Shown: positions 55,741 through 64,000 of the stretch, one piece after another
How the letters are laid out: each line of letters starts with the position of its first letter
How positions within the stretch are numbered: the first letter of the stretch is position 1
Source of the DNA: Heterocephalus glaber
Taxonomy: Eukaryota; Chordata; Mammalia; Rodentia; Bathyergidae
Direction: 5' to 3'
Assembly (NCBI RefSeq): GCF_000247695.1
Contig: NW_004624865.1
Coordinates: 5,072,554-5,136,553 of the forward strand
Length of the DNA: 64,000 nucleotides
Made by a program: the position numbers and the translations under genes
The notes under the pieces: generated by a model
The model's database searches: none
Seen by the model: the letters and a program-made list of their open reading frames with translations, nothing else
Told to the model about the DNA's origin: nothing

Positions 55741-55939
55741 TGCTTTCTTGGGTTTGATAACTAAAAGGAACGCATTCACCACTGGGCGGCGCCCAGGGCA
55801 GAATGATTCATCCCTGCACCATTCTGATAGTGGCTCAAGACCCACGTGCTCAGCTGCAAGGGAGGCAGTGCAGAGCTAGGCTCCGCACTGTGAATTCTAC
55901 CTCCCAATCACTCTGCCCCTTACAGATTTTTTTTTTTCT

Positions 55940-56110
55940 TTCTACTGGGGATTCAGCCCAGGGCCTTTGCACTGAGCTACATCCCCAGCACTTTAAATTT
56001 ATTTTGAAACAGTTCTCCCTAAATCATTAAATTGCCCTCCCTCAAACTTGTGATCCTCCTGCCTCAGCCTCCCAACTGGTGGAATTATGGGTGTGCACTA
56101 CCATGCCCTG
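55940..56110 (-). repeat. B1-dID SINE
   Basis: CTACTGGGGATTCAGCCCAG to CTACATCCCCAGC, then a diverged reversed B1. It is upstream of the TAF1B promoter. Confidence 0.75.
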
Positions 56111-56274
56111 ATTTTTACTGGGTTTTTAAAGGTGAGACCTTGAGGTTTGGGTTAAACCTAGGTTTTTAATTTCCCCAATTTCCTCCTCTACAAAAATTAG
56201 ATACTACCTGTCCTGTATAGTTGAGGTTTCTGGAGTAAGGGTCAATAAATTTAGCTGTTAACAATCTACAGATT

Positions 56275-56349
56275 GGGCCAGGAATTTAGCTCAGTGGTGC
56301 CGCACCTGCCTCACAAGTGCAAGGTCCTGAGTTTGATCCCCGGTACCAA
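56275..56349 (+). repeat. ID SINE
   Basis: GGGCCAGGAATTTAGCTCAG to TTTGATCCCCGGTACC, directly followed by B1. Confidence 0.85.
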
Positions 56350-56466
56350 AGCTGGGTGTGGTGGTGCACGCCTGTGATCCCAGCACTCTGGAGGCTGAAG
56401 CAGAAGTGCCATGAGTTTGAGGCCAGCCTGAACTACATAGTAAGACTGTCTCAAAGAAAAAAAAAG
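56350..56466 (+). repeat. B1 SINE
   Basis: AAGCTGGGTGTGGTGGTGCA to CTGTCTCAAAGAAAAAAA. Confidence 0.83.
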
Positions 56467-56471
56467 AATTT

Positions 56472-56552
56472 TTCCCCAGTACCAGGGATTGAACTCAGGA
56501 CCTTGTGCTTCCGAGGCAGGCATGGCACCACTGAGCTAAATCCCCGGGCCTA
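56472..56552 (-). repeat. ID SINE
   Basis: CCCAGTACCAGGGATTGAAC to CTAAATCCCCGGGCC. Confidence 0.85.
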
Positions 56553-56646
56553 GAGAAATTTTTTTTTTTTTTTTTTTTGCCAGCTACTCCCTGGATAGAG
56601 GACTAACACTTGAAATATACAAACAACTTTTAAAAATGAGACCCTT

Positions 56647-56733
56647 GGGCCAGGGGTTTAGCTCAATGGCACCACTTGCCTGGCAAGTGCAAGGTCCTGA
56701 GTTTGATTCCTGGTACAGAAAAAAAAAAAAAGA
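56647..56733 (+). repeat. ID SINE
   Basis: GGGCCAGGGGTTTAGCTCAA; GAGACCCT lies on both sides. Confidence 0.85.
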
Positions 56734-56839
56734 GACCCTCACCCCAAAAAAGACTTGATGAAAAAACGAGCAGTTGAATAGACACTTCTCAGAAGTACAC
56801 TGCCCAATAAGTACGTGAAGAAATATTCAACATCACTGG

Positions 56840-56927
56840 CGCAGGGGATTTAGCTCAGTGGTGCTGTGACTGCCTTGCAAGTGAAAGGTCCTGAGTTTGG
56901 TCCCCAGTATCAAAAAAAAAAAAAAAC
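56840..56927 (+). repeat. ID SINE inserted in L1
   Basis: TCACTGGC of the L1 is repeated after the A tail (TCACTGGCA). Confidence 0.88.
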
Positions 56928-57569
56928 TCACTGGCAATTAGAGAAATGCAAGTTAAAACAACACTGAGATTCCATCTCACTCCAGAAAGAATGGCTATCA
57001 TCAAGAAATCAACCAATAACAAATGCTGGTGGGGAAAAAAGGAACCCTTCTCCATTGTGGATGGGAGTGCAGACTGTTGCAACCACTACGGAGATCAGTG
57101 TGGAGACACCTCAAGAACAAAACAAACAAAAAGACCAAACTGAAACTAGAAATTCCATTCAACCCAACTATTCCTCTTCTAGATTTCTTACTGAAAGAGT
57201 TAAAGACATCATATTACGGTGATCCATGCTAACCCATGTTTATGGCAGCACAACGCATAATAGCTAAGTCTTGGAAATAGCCTACATGTCCATCAGCAGA
57301 TGAATGGATAAAGAAAATGTGGTGTTATACACAATTGAGAACTACTTTGCCATAAAGGATAAACTTGAGGCAATTGTAGGAAAATGAATGCACCTTTGAG
57401 ACCATAATGTTAAGGGATGTAAATCAGACATGCAAGCGCAAATATCACATGATTTCTCCTCTATGAGAAACCCAAAGTATACATAATTTAAGGAGCAAAA
57501 GATATATAATAGAAAACAGAGGGATAGATCCTCTGTAAATTGGAAGTAGAGCTAGAGATGGAATGGGAG

Positions 57570-57655
57570 GGGCCTGGGGATTTAGCTCAGTGGTGCCACG
57601 CCTTCCTTGCAAGTGCAAGGTCCTGAGTTCAATCCCCGGTACCAAAAGAACAAAA
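57570..57655 (+). repeat. ID SINE inserted in L1
   Basis: It sits in the purine-rich L1 3' UTR; GGAATGGGAGG / GGAATAGGAGG flank it. Confidence 0.86.
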
Positions 57656-57997
57656 AGGAATAGGAGGGAGGAGAAAGCAAAGGAGAGTTAAAAAAAAAAA
57701 AAGGATTTGTTATGTACATCCAATCCCCCAGGATAAATATGATCACTATGCCCTGTGAATGTGTGCTAACAAACATGAAAATACATCTAGCTCTTGTTTC
57801 GTTGCTGAACACATATACTCCTTGTTTTCTTTGTTAAAAAGGAAGTGGTTTCAGTCCTGGGAAATTAGCAGGGAACAGATTAAATTGAGCATCTCTACTT
57901 TCAGGGAGATTCTATTGGAGAATGACAGGGAGGAGCAAGAAATCAGGACAATGTATGGTGTGTTAGATGGTGATGTGTGCTAAAGAAAAACAGAAGA

Positions 57998-58083
57998 GGG
58001 GCAGGGATTTAGCTCAGTGGTTCCGCCGCCTGCCTCGCAAGCACAAGGTCCTGAGTTCGATCTCCAGTACCAAAAAAAAAAGC
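57998..58083 (+). repeat. ID SINE
   Basis: GGGGCAGGGATTTAGCTCAG to TTCGATCTCCAGTACC. Confidence 0.86.
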
Positions 58084-58099
58084 ACAATAACCAGTAGTA

Positions 58100-58305
58100 G
58101 GGCAATAAAAGTGGCATCACTGTAAACACCATATACCTTAACAGAGTATTATAAACAGTTCTAGGCCAATAAATTTGAAATTTTGGAAAAAAAGAGACAA
58201 ATTCCTAGAAAAACACAATTATCTAAAAGCATACAAGGAGAAATAAAAATCTAAACAATTCCACAGCTATTTAAGAAACTTATTCCATAAGTTAAAAAAA
58301 ATACT
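58100..58305 (+). mobile_element. L1 ORF2 fragment
   Basis: The diverged A-rich text includes TTTGAAATTTTGGAAAAAAA and ATTCCTAGAAAAACACAA, usual in the L1 reverse-transcriptase region. There is no intact frame. Confidence 0.55.
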
Positions 58306-58310
58306 CTGAA

Positions 58311-58397
58311 GGGGCTGGGGATTTAGCTCAGTGGTTCCGCTGCCTGCCTCGCAAGCGCAACAATCCGAGTTTGATCCTCAGTACCAAAAAAAAAAAC
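58311..58397 (+). repeat. ID SINE
   Basis: GGGGCTGGGGATTTAGCTCA to TTTGATCCTCAGTACC. Confidence 0.86.
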
Positions 58398-58419
58398 ATG
58401 AAAAGAAAATTTCAGTTTT

Positions 58420-58555
58420 ACCTGGGGTGGTAGCACATGCCTATAATCCCAGGATAGGAGAGGCTGAGGCAGGAGGATCACTGCTTAAATCCAGGAAGTG
58501 GAGAGCAAATGTCTCAAAAGCTTTTTTAAATTCAAATTTTAAAAATGTTTAAAGA
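58420..58555 (+). repeat. B1 half of a split B1-dID
   Basis: CCTGGGGTGGTAGCACATGC onward; its dID half is at 58830-58880. Confidence 0.72.
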
Positions 58556-58814
58556 AGGGAACAGAGAAGGAGAGGGAGAAAGGAAGGAAGGGACAAGAAA
58601 AAAATAGTGAAAGTAGAAGGAAAAAATAGAAACAAAGCTTTTGTACATAGGGAGGAGAGGGGAGCTTGCAGGGAGGGGGAATGGGAAAAACAGAGGCAGA
58701 AGGTATAGCATACGGGCGCAAGTTCCCTATGGTGAGTGTTATCATCATGTACATCTAAAACGTACCAATCCATGTTTTGGTATTTGAAAAAATAGAGAAA
58801 AAATAGAGAAAAAT
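58556..58814 (+). mobile_element. L1 3' UTR insertion splitting a B1-dID
   Basis: This is a short 5'-truncated L1 tail: a purine-rich part, CAAAGCTTTTGTACAT and an A-rich end. It is flanked by a perfect 15-bp duplication AAAAATGTTTAAAGA (58541-58555 and 58815-58829). B1 lies to the left and its dID half to the right. Confidence 0.8.
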
Positions 58815-58885
58815 AAAAATGTTTAAAGATCTGGGGCTGTAGCTCAGTGTAAGGACCCTTATTTCAATCCACAGTACCAAAAAAA
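58815..58885 (+). repeat. dID half of the split B1-dID
   Basis: GGGGCTGTAGCTCAGTGTAA to TCAATCCACAGTACC, then a GGA/GAA-rich tail to about 58955. Confidence 0.72.
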
Positions 58886-59218
58886 GAAAGAGGAGGCAGA
58901 GGAGGAGGAGGAGGAGGAAGAGGAGAAAAAGAAAAAGAAAAAGCAAGCAAGCAAAGAGACTCCCTTCTTTTACACAGACTCTTCCAAATAATGGAAAGAG
59001 AGAGAGTACTCACCAACGTATCTTGTGAGGCAAACATAACCTGACACTAACGTCTGACAAGGACATTTCAAGAAAAGTCAGACTGGGGCTACCATGGCTT
59101 TTCTCATGAGTGCCTGCCCTGCTTCCTCCAGGGTGTTCTTTTATCTCAAATTTTCCTTCTTTTACTTGGCCCAAGCTCATTCTGCAGAGCCACTTTTTTC
59201 TTCACTCTTCACTTTTTT

Positions 59219-59272
59219 TTTGGTACTGAGGATCAGCAGGCGGCGAAACCACTGAGCTAAATCCCCAGTCCC
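59219..59272 (-). repeat. ID SINE, large internal deletion
   Basis: GGTACTGAGGATCAGCAGGC joins directly to CGGCGAAACCACTGAGC; CACTCTTCACTTTT-like flanks. Confidence 0.78.
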
Positions 59273-59394
59273 TACTCTTCACTTTTACATATCTTTTTAC
59301 TTTTACTTTTTCAAATAACCTTTGCCACTGCTAAAAAAGAAAAAGCCAAAATTAAAGTCCCATCTCTGTCAGAAACACAAATGCAAAAGTTCCC

Positions 59395-60100
59395 AAAAAA
59401 GCAATCAGTAAATTTACATCTTTTGTTGTATTCAGCAATATTTGAAAGCAATGTTTCAATAAGGTAATACTACATCACAAACATGTTGGGTTTATTCCAG
59501 GAATGGCAGGTTAGTTTAACATTTAAAAGATAAATGAAGAGGGCTGGACATTTAGCTCAGTGGCAAGTGCAAGGTCCTGAGTTCGATCCCGGGTTCCACA
59601 AAAAAAAAAAAAAAAAGAAAGATAAATGAAGGGTAATCTAGTGTACAACAAGGAGAGAACAAAAGACCAATAGGAACTGAGTAGAAAGCTCAGAAACTGA
59701 CCCAGAAATACAGATAAGAAACCACTTTACATGAAATGCTACTAAAATTCAATGGCGAAAAGATAGCTTTTCAATAAATGGCTCTGGTTCAATTGAACAT
59801 CCATACAAATATTTAACTCTTTTCTGTCACAAAAATTAATTCAAATGGATCATGGACCTATATTTGATAGGTAAACCACAAAGCTAGAAAAAAAATATCT
59901 GTATGCCTTCTGGTGGAATAGATCTTGTAAAAGCACTAACCTAAAGGACATAAAAAGCACTAACCTGTGAAGGACAAGATCATTAAATTGAACTTCATTA
60001 AAATGAAGAACTTCAGTGTATCAAAAGGCATTATGAGGGAAACTAGACAGAGAAAAGATATCTACCATATGAGGTGGGATTTTAAAATATGAAGAATGTT
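59395..60100 (+). mobile_element. L1 ORF2 3' fragment
   Basis: It includes GGGTTTATTCCAGGAATG, TTCAATAAATGGCTCTGGT and ATGGATCATGGACCTA-type words from the end of L1 ORF2. A shortened ID (59540-59618) interrupts it. Confidence 0.65.
59540..59618 (+). repeat. ID SINE, internal deletion
   Basis: AAAGATAAATGAAG flanks both sides; the central CCTGCC part is missing. Confidence 0.85.
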
Positions 60101-60309
60101 TAAGTTTTAAAATTTATTACAGTAGGCTGACGGTGAGAGAGAAGGCCCCATTCCAGGTTGAGACTCTGAAAATAATCCATTCCTGCCTCTGTTGCTAGCC
60201 TTGCACTGTGCAGTGGAGAATTCTGTTGAGATTTTTCAGAATCTGGGTTTGGATTCTTGGATCAGCTGAATTGCTATAGCTCAGCACTCTATTTTCCAGC
60301 ACTGGAGAT

Positions 60310-61108
60310 TTGAAGGCTTCTGATCCTCAACAAGTTCTTGCTGTCCTCATGGCTTCCAGTCAGAGGAGTCAATCCTGTGAGGGTTCAAGCTCCTTGCAGG
60401 ACATGAGCTTCTCTCACATCCTGCAAAATGTGCTCCTAAATGCCAAGTTATGTAAGTTGGTGTCATTTCTGCTCCACAAGTATCAAAAGAAGGAGCAGGT
60501 CACCATGAAAGAAGTGCTGCATGTTCTGCTCCATGATTACCGTAACAACTTCCCTCTGAACTTTTGGGAACTCTGTGAGTCTGTGTATCTGGGCTTTGGC
60601 ATTAAAATCAGGAAAGTGAATAACTCTGGCAATACATATGAGCTAGTCCCCATTCTGGGGATACTCGATGGAGATGATGCAAGACTCATTCTCAAAATCG
60701 ACATCATTATATTTGTCCTGTCTCTAATCTTCATAGAGGGCAACCGTATCAGCGAGGAGGACCTAACTGAAAAAGTGAAAAGATGGGACAGGTTAGCTCA
60801 GTCTGAGCGTATTCATTTTGAGGAAGCCTGGAAATCCATCACTGAGGATTTAGTACGGGAAGAGTACCTGATGTACCGGCAGATTCCTAACGGTGATCCT
60901 GCTCGCTGAGTTCCCGTGGGGTCCAAGGGCCCACGCTGAAACCAGCAAGATGAAACTCCTAGTTCCTATGGCCCATCGTAATGGAACAGATCCCAAGTCT
61001 TACCCAGAACTACGTGAAGTGGCTTTGGAAGCAGAACTAGGTATAGAGCCAGGGTTCCTGAGAAATGGGATACTGCATAACGGTGTCAGTGAATTTGTTC
61101 TCCTCTGA
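60310..61108 (+). pseudogene. MAGE-family retrocopy, frameshifted
   Basis: An uninterrupted frame of 200 codons (60310-60909) is followed by a second frame (to 61108). Together they cover a MAGE homology domain: KLVSFLLHKYQKKEQVTMKE, then YRNNFPLNFWELCESVYLGF, IFIEGNRISEEDL, YRQIPNGDPAR, then in the next frame EFPWGPRAHAETSKMKLL. The break sits just after 60906, where the usual Tyr codon before EF is reduced to one base (a 2-nt loss), so the first frame stops at once. There are no introns in the coding part and no typical MAGE N-terminus. The sequence after the stop resembles a MAGE 3' UTR. MAGE proteins bind E3 RING ligases; this copy lacks the end of the second winged-helix lobe. Most MAGE genes are X-linked, so an autosomal copy beside TAF1B is best read as a retrocopy. 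I cannot assign a subfamily, and a short expressed protein is possible. Confidence 0.8.
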
Positions 61109-61602
61109 GAAGAAATGAGGCCCATTTTCAGTCTCTGTGGAGAGCAGGCAGATTTCTAAGTAGTGAAGGGGCAGGGGAGGGGTAAAATAGAACACATAGC
61201 ATCTTGCTGTCTCTTCTACCCGGGTCACTTGGAAATGGACAGGGGTTTTCTTTATGGTTTTTTGAAGTATTGGTCCTTTTGCGGGGAGACTGAAGTAGCT
61301 TACATATTTATTGAATGGTATTGATCTCCTGTGTATTTTTAGTTTTGTGATGTTGATGTTTGTGTTTTCTGGTGGGAATGTGATTTTGTGTGACATTGAT
61401 CACAAATGGAGTGCCTTTTCCATTCAAATGTAACAGTCTTTCCTGTTTTATCATACAAACAAAAAAACTATTCAATTTATTTATGATAAAATGGGAGTGG
61501 AATAAGAATTTCCTTGAAAATTGTAAGTTTACATCAAGTTAGAGGGACCCTAGAAAAAATGATAAGGATGAAAATCAAATATTGGCTGCTGCTTATTTCT
61601 TT

Positions 61603-61692
61603 GTTTTTTGTCTTTTTTGGTACCGGGGATCGAACTCAGGCCCTTACATTTGAGAGCCAGGCAGCGGAACCACTGAGCTAAATCCCCAGCCC
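61603..61692 (-). repeat. ID SINE
   Basis: CTGCTGCTTATTTCTTT (61586-61602) recurs at 61693-61709. Confidence 0.9.
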
Positions 61693-61946
61693 CTGCTGCT
61701 TATTTCTTTTCCCCTGTTGATCTATACTATTAAATTTATATTTATTGCATACCTGAAAAACATTTATTACAGTAAAAGACATAACCATTAATCCCCTTCA
61801 AAATACTCCAGTCATTTCTAACACACTCATCCCATCATCCTTGCTACTTTCTGCAGCAGCTCTGGAGTCCTCTTTCCTGAGGGTGTTTAGTTATACTGTC
61901 CTGGCTGCCTGGAAGTCCTGAATAGATTCAAAACGTTTCCTTTTCT

Positions 61947-62028
61947 GGCTGGGGATTTAGCTCAGTGACTCCACTGCCTGCCTCGAAAGCACAAAGTCTT
62001 GAGTTCGATCCCCTGTACCAAACAAACA
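61947..62028 (+). repeat. ID SINE inside foldback copy B
   Basis: AAACGTTTCCTT / AAACATTTCCTT flanks show insertion after the foldback existed. Confidence 0.86.
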
Positions 62029-62224
62029 AAACATTTCCTTCTCATGGTCATTTTGACTTTAGGAAACAACCAGGAGTGGATGAGGACACAGCAACATGTT
62101 TTTAGGAGCCTACCTTTCTGCTGGATGGTGCTTGGCAGTAGCATTCACTGTATTTTTTAATCTCACCTCATAAAGTCCCTCAGGAAAGAGGACTCCAGAG
62201 CTGCTGCTGAAAGTGACAAGGATG

Positions 62225-62321
62225 GGCTGGGGATTTAGCTCAGTGGTTCCAGTCCCTGCCTCAAAAGTGCAAGGTCCTGAGTTCAATCCCTGGTACAAAA
62301 AAAAAAAAAAGAAAAAGAAAG
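62225..62321 (+). repeat. ID SINE inside foldback copy B
   Basis: A perfect 15-bp duplication AAAGTGACAAGGATG (62210-62224 and 62322-62336). Confidence 0.9.
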
Positions 62322-62489
62322 AAAGTGACAAGGATGATGGGATGAGTGTGTTTGAAGTGAGGGGGAAGATTTTGAGGGGAATTCATGGTGCTATGTCTTT
62401 TCCTGTAATACATTTTTTTAAAAATTAAAAATTTAAACATTCACTGTATTTTTAATCACCTCATACATATATTTTTTCTTTTTTTTATA

Positions 62490-62850
62490 CATATATTAAG
62501 CAACAGATTTATACAACAAATGAAGATTTCCTGCACATTAATAAAAAATAAAATCTAATTAAAATAGGCAAAGATTTGAGCAGATATTTCACAAAAGACA
62601 ATAATTAAATGTTCAACAACACATGTAAAGCTACTCAATACCATTACTCATCAGAAAAATGCAAAATCAAACTATAATGAAATGCTACTACATACCCAGC
62701 AGAATGGCTAAAATTAAAAAGATTGACAGAGCCAGGGATTTAGCTCAGGGCTGGGGATTTAGCTCAGTGGTTCTGCTGCCTGCCTAAAAAGCGCAAGGTT
62801 CCAAGCTCAATCCCTGGTACCAAAAAAAAAAAAGATTGACAATATCAAGA
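62490..62850 (+). mobile_element. L1 3' fragment
   Basis: It contains GATATTTCACAAAAGACA, CATCAGAAAAATGCAAAATC and CCAGCAGAATGGCTAAAAT in L1 order. An ID interrupts it at 62730-62833. Confidence 0.7.
62730..62833 (+). repeat. ID SINE with repeated 5' end
   Basis: The first 20 bp (AGCCAGGGATTTAGCTCAG) occur, then a full ID starts. AAAAAGATTGACA lies on both sides. Confidence 0.83.
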
Positions 62851-62853
62851 TTT

Positions 62854-62960
62854 GGTGCCAGGTTTGGTGGTGGGTGCTTGTAATCCCAGCACACAGGAGG
62901 ATGAGGCAGGAGGATCGCTGTGAGTTTGAAGCCAAGCCTGGGCTACATAGTGAGTTCATG
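62854..62960 (+). repeat. B1 SINE
   Basis: GTGCCAGGTTTGGTGGTGGG to CTACATAGTGAGTTCATG. Confidence 0.78.
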
Positions 62961-64000
62961 TCTGTTATGCATGTTTGCTACCCTGTTCCACTCTGGGAAG
63001 TCGGCTCCTCTGAGCAGGGCCATCTCTATTCTGTCCCTGATGGTGTTCACGTGGGAAGGGGAGTGGAAAAGCTGACAAACCCAGAGAGAGAGAGAGAGAG
63101 AGACAGCAAGAGTGTGATGTAGCAGGTATTAGAAGATACATTCCAGGACTGGATCTTAAGACCTGGGAGTCACCAAAAAAAGACAGAGTGTTTCACAGAC
63201 ACACAGGGCAGCCAGACTCTTGCTTGGGGCTTCAAATAAAGGGATCCAGCATTGACTATGAAAAGGGGGGACTGGGCCGCTCACAGAACTAAGAGAATAG
63301 TAAGCTTTTCTGGATTTGCTGGGTTGGGGTCAAGTCCAGCAATTTCCAACACAGGAGAACAGTTCCAGAAAATGTTTCTTGTGTTACAGGTGGTGCGTGG
63401 GGTGGTCACGAACAGCTCATCTGTGAGGTGGTTGAACTTTTGTGTTACTGGCATGGTCCTACTGGGTCACACTTCTTAGCCTGTAGGCCTGTGCCTTCTT
63501 TAGAGCCCAGAGACTTCTGGCACTTGGGCTGCTGTGGTGGTTGAGACAGCACAAGTATCAGGGCAGAGGAGACAGGAGAGAAGACACAGGGCAGCTTCAG
63601 TGCGCGGTAGGCCACGTTAACCCTTCATGATGACCTTGGACTTATGACCAATTCTATTTGTTCCACAGGTTGACACGCAGAGCCAAGTAGAATTGGGCTC
63701 GGGGTTTGAGATAGCAAAGCGGGCAGAAGCAACAGGAAGACAGAACCCAAAATCTTACCTCATTGTATTCACCCATCAGATCTCTGTAGGCTCAAGCGTA
63801 GGGTCAGTGTTCTTAGCAGAAGTGACCTTCGGTCATCAGAAGTAACCCAGCCACTACCGCCTTCACCGTCATATCAGAGCTTTGTTCCTACCGCAAAGCT
63901 GTATGATCTGCAAAATGGGTGATTTTTCATCACACCAGGAGTAAGGAAAGGGAGACGGTTTATCTAGGTGTTTCCTGGGTCACGGTTTCTCCTACCATGT
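62961..64000. other. Right end, no gene recognised
   Basis: Apart from the GA repeat I see no recognisable gene or repeat. GCTTCAAATAAAGGGATCC near 63230 includes an AATAAA and might be an LTR or retrocopy end, but I cannot support that further. Confidence 0.5.
63086..63105. repeat. (GA)n microsatellite
   Basis: About ten GA units. Confidence 0.85.

Larger units (their letters stand above)
56757..57745 (+). mobile_element. L1 3' part
   Basis: The order runs ATTCAACATCACTGG, AGAAATGCAAGTTAAAAC, ATTCCATCTCACTCCAGAAA, CATGTCCATCAGCAGATGAA, then the 3' UTR. Two younger ID elements sit inside (56840-56927 and 57570-57655). Confidence 0.85.
61754..62426. mobile_element. Mariner-derived foldback element, copy B
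   Basis: This copy has the same structure as copy A 30 kb away. The left arm (61754-61883) and right arm (62178-62426) are near-perfect inverted repeats around the sequence TCTGGAGTCCTCTTTCCTGA. Two ID elements have since inserted (about 61947-62028 and 62225-62321). A minus-strand LFPKVKMTM remnant survives near 62060. Confidence 0.75.

Noticed and set aside
2142..62833. Many tRNA-like A and B boxes
   Set aside because: They belong to ID and dID SINEs with A tails and target duplications; none folds as an intact tRNA with a proper acceptor stem end.

Overview
This is a mammalian nuclear DNA window, almost certainly from a rodent. It is packed with the rodent SINE families B1, ID and the dimer B1-dID, carries LINE-1 copies, CA and GT microsatellites and CpG-island promoters, and has GT-AG spliced genes and one assembly gap. 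The commonest ID type runs from a tRNA-like A box to a GGTACC stop before the A tail. Together with B1-dID this suggests a squirrel-related or Castorimorpha rodent, possibly a kangaroo-rat relative (Geomyoidea). That placement is inference; the two genes themselves are certain.

Both protein-coding genes lie on the minus strand, so the window reads right to left: TAF1B, then GRHL1. This matches the TAF1B-GRHL1 order on human chromosome 2p25. TAF1B is complete. I placed fifteen coding exons between 55549 and 16873; all splice sites are GT-AG, the reading frame closes exactly, and the product is 586 aa against about 588 in human. GRHL1 contributes only its promoter, a 20-nt coding first exon (5796-5815) and exon 2 (2630-2816); the rest lies beyond position 1.

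Layout: 1-2629 GRHL1 intron 2; 2630-5815 exons 2 and 1; about 5420-6560 GRHL1 CpG island and promoter; 6560-16650 intergenic, repeat-rich, with a 259-base N gap (14059-14317) and an orphan GC-rich segment with a CRE near 14.84 kb; 16873-55549 TAF1B, with a 13-kb intron 8 full of old L1 and SINEs; 55.2-55.7 kb TAF1B CpG-island promoter; 55.7-64 kb upstream flank with L1 fragments and a frameshifted MAGE-family retrocopy (60310-61108).

The least ordinary structure is a pair of dispersed foldback repeats (about 30981-31486 and 61754-62426). Both look like mariner transposase 3' ends joined as a palindrome, so that both outer arms derive from the same end. Other notable points are an L1 with an inverted 5' part (twin priming), an L1 tail that splits a B1-dID element, several nested insertions datable by shared target-site duplications, a possible in-frame alternative acceptor at TAF1B exon 7, and a 187-bp TAF1B intron that is mostly one B1. 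No new protein-coding system was found; the interest is in mobile-element structure.
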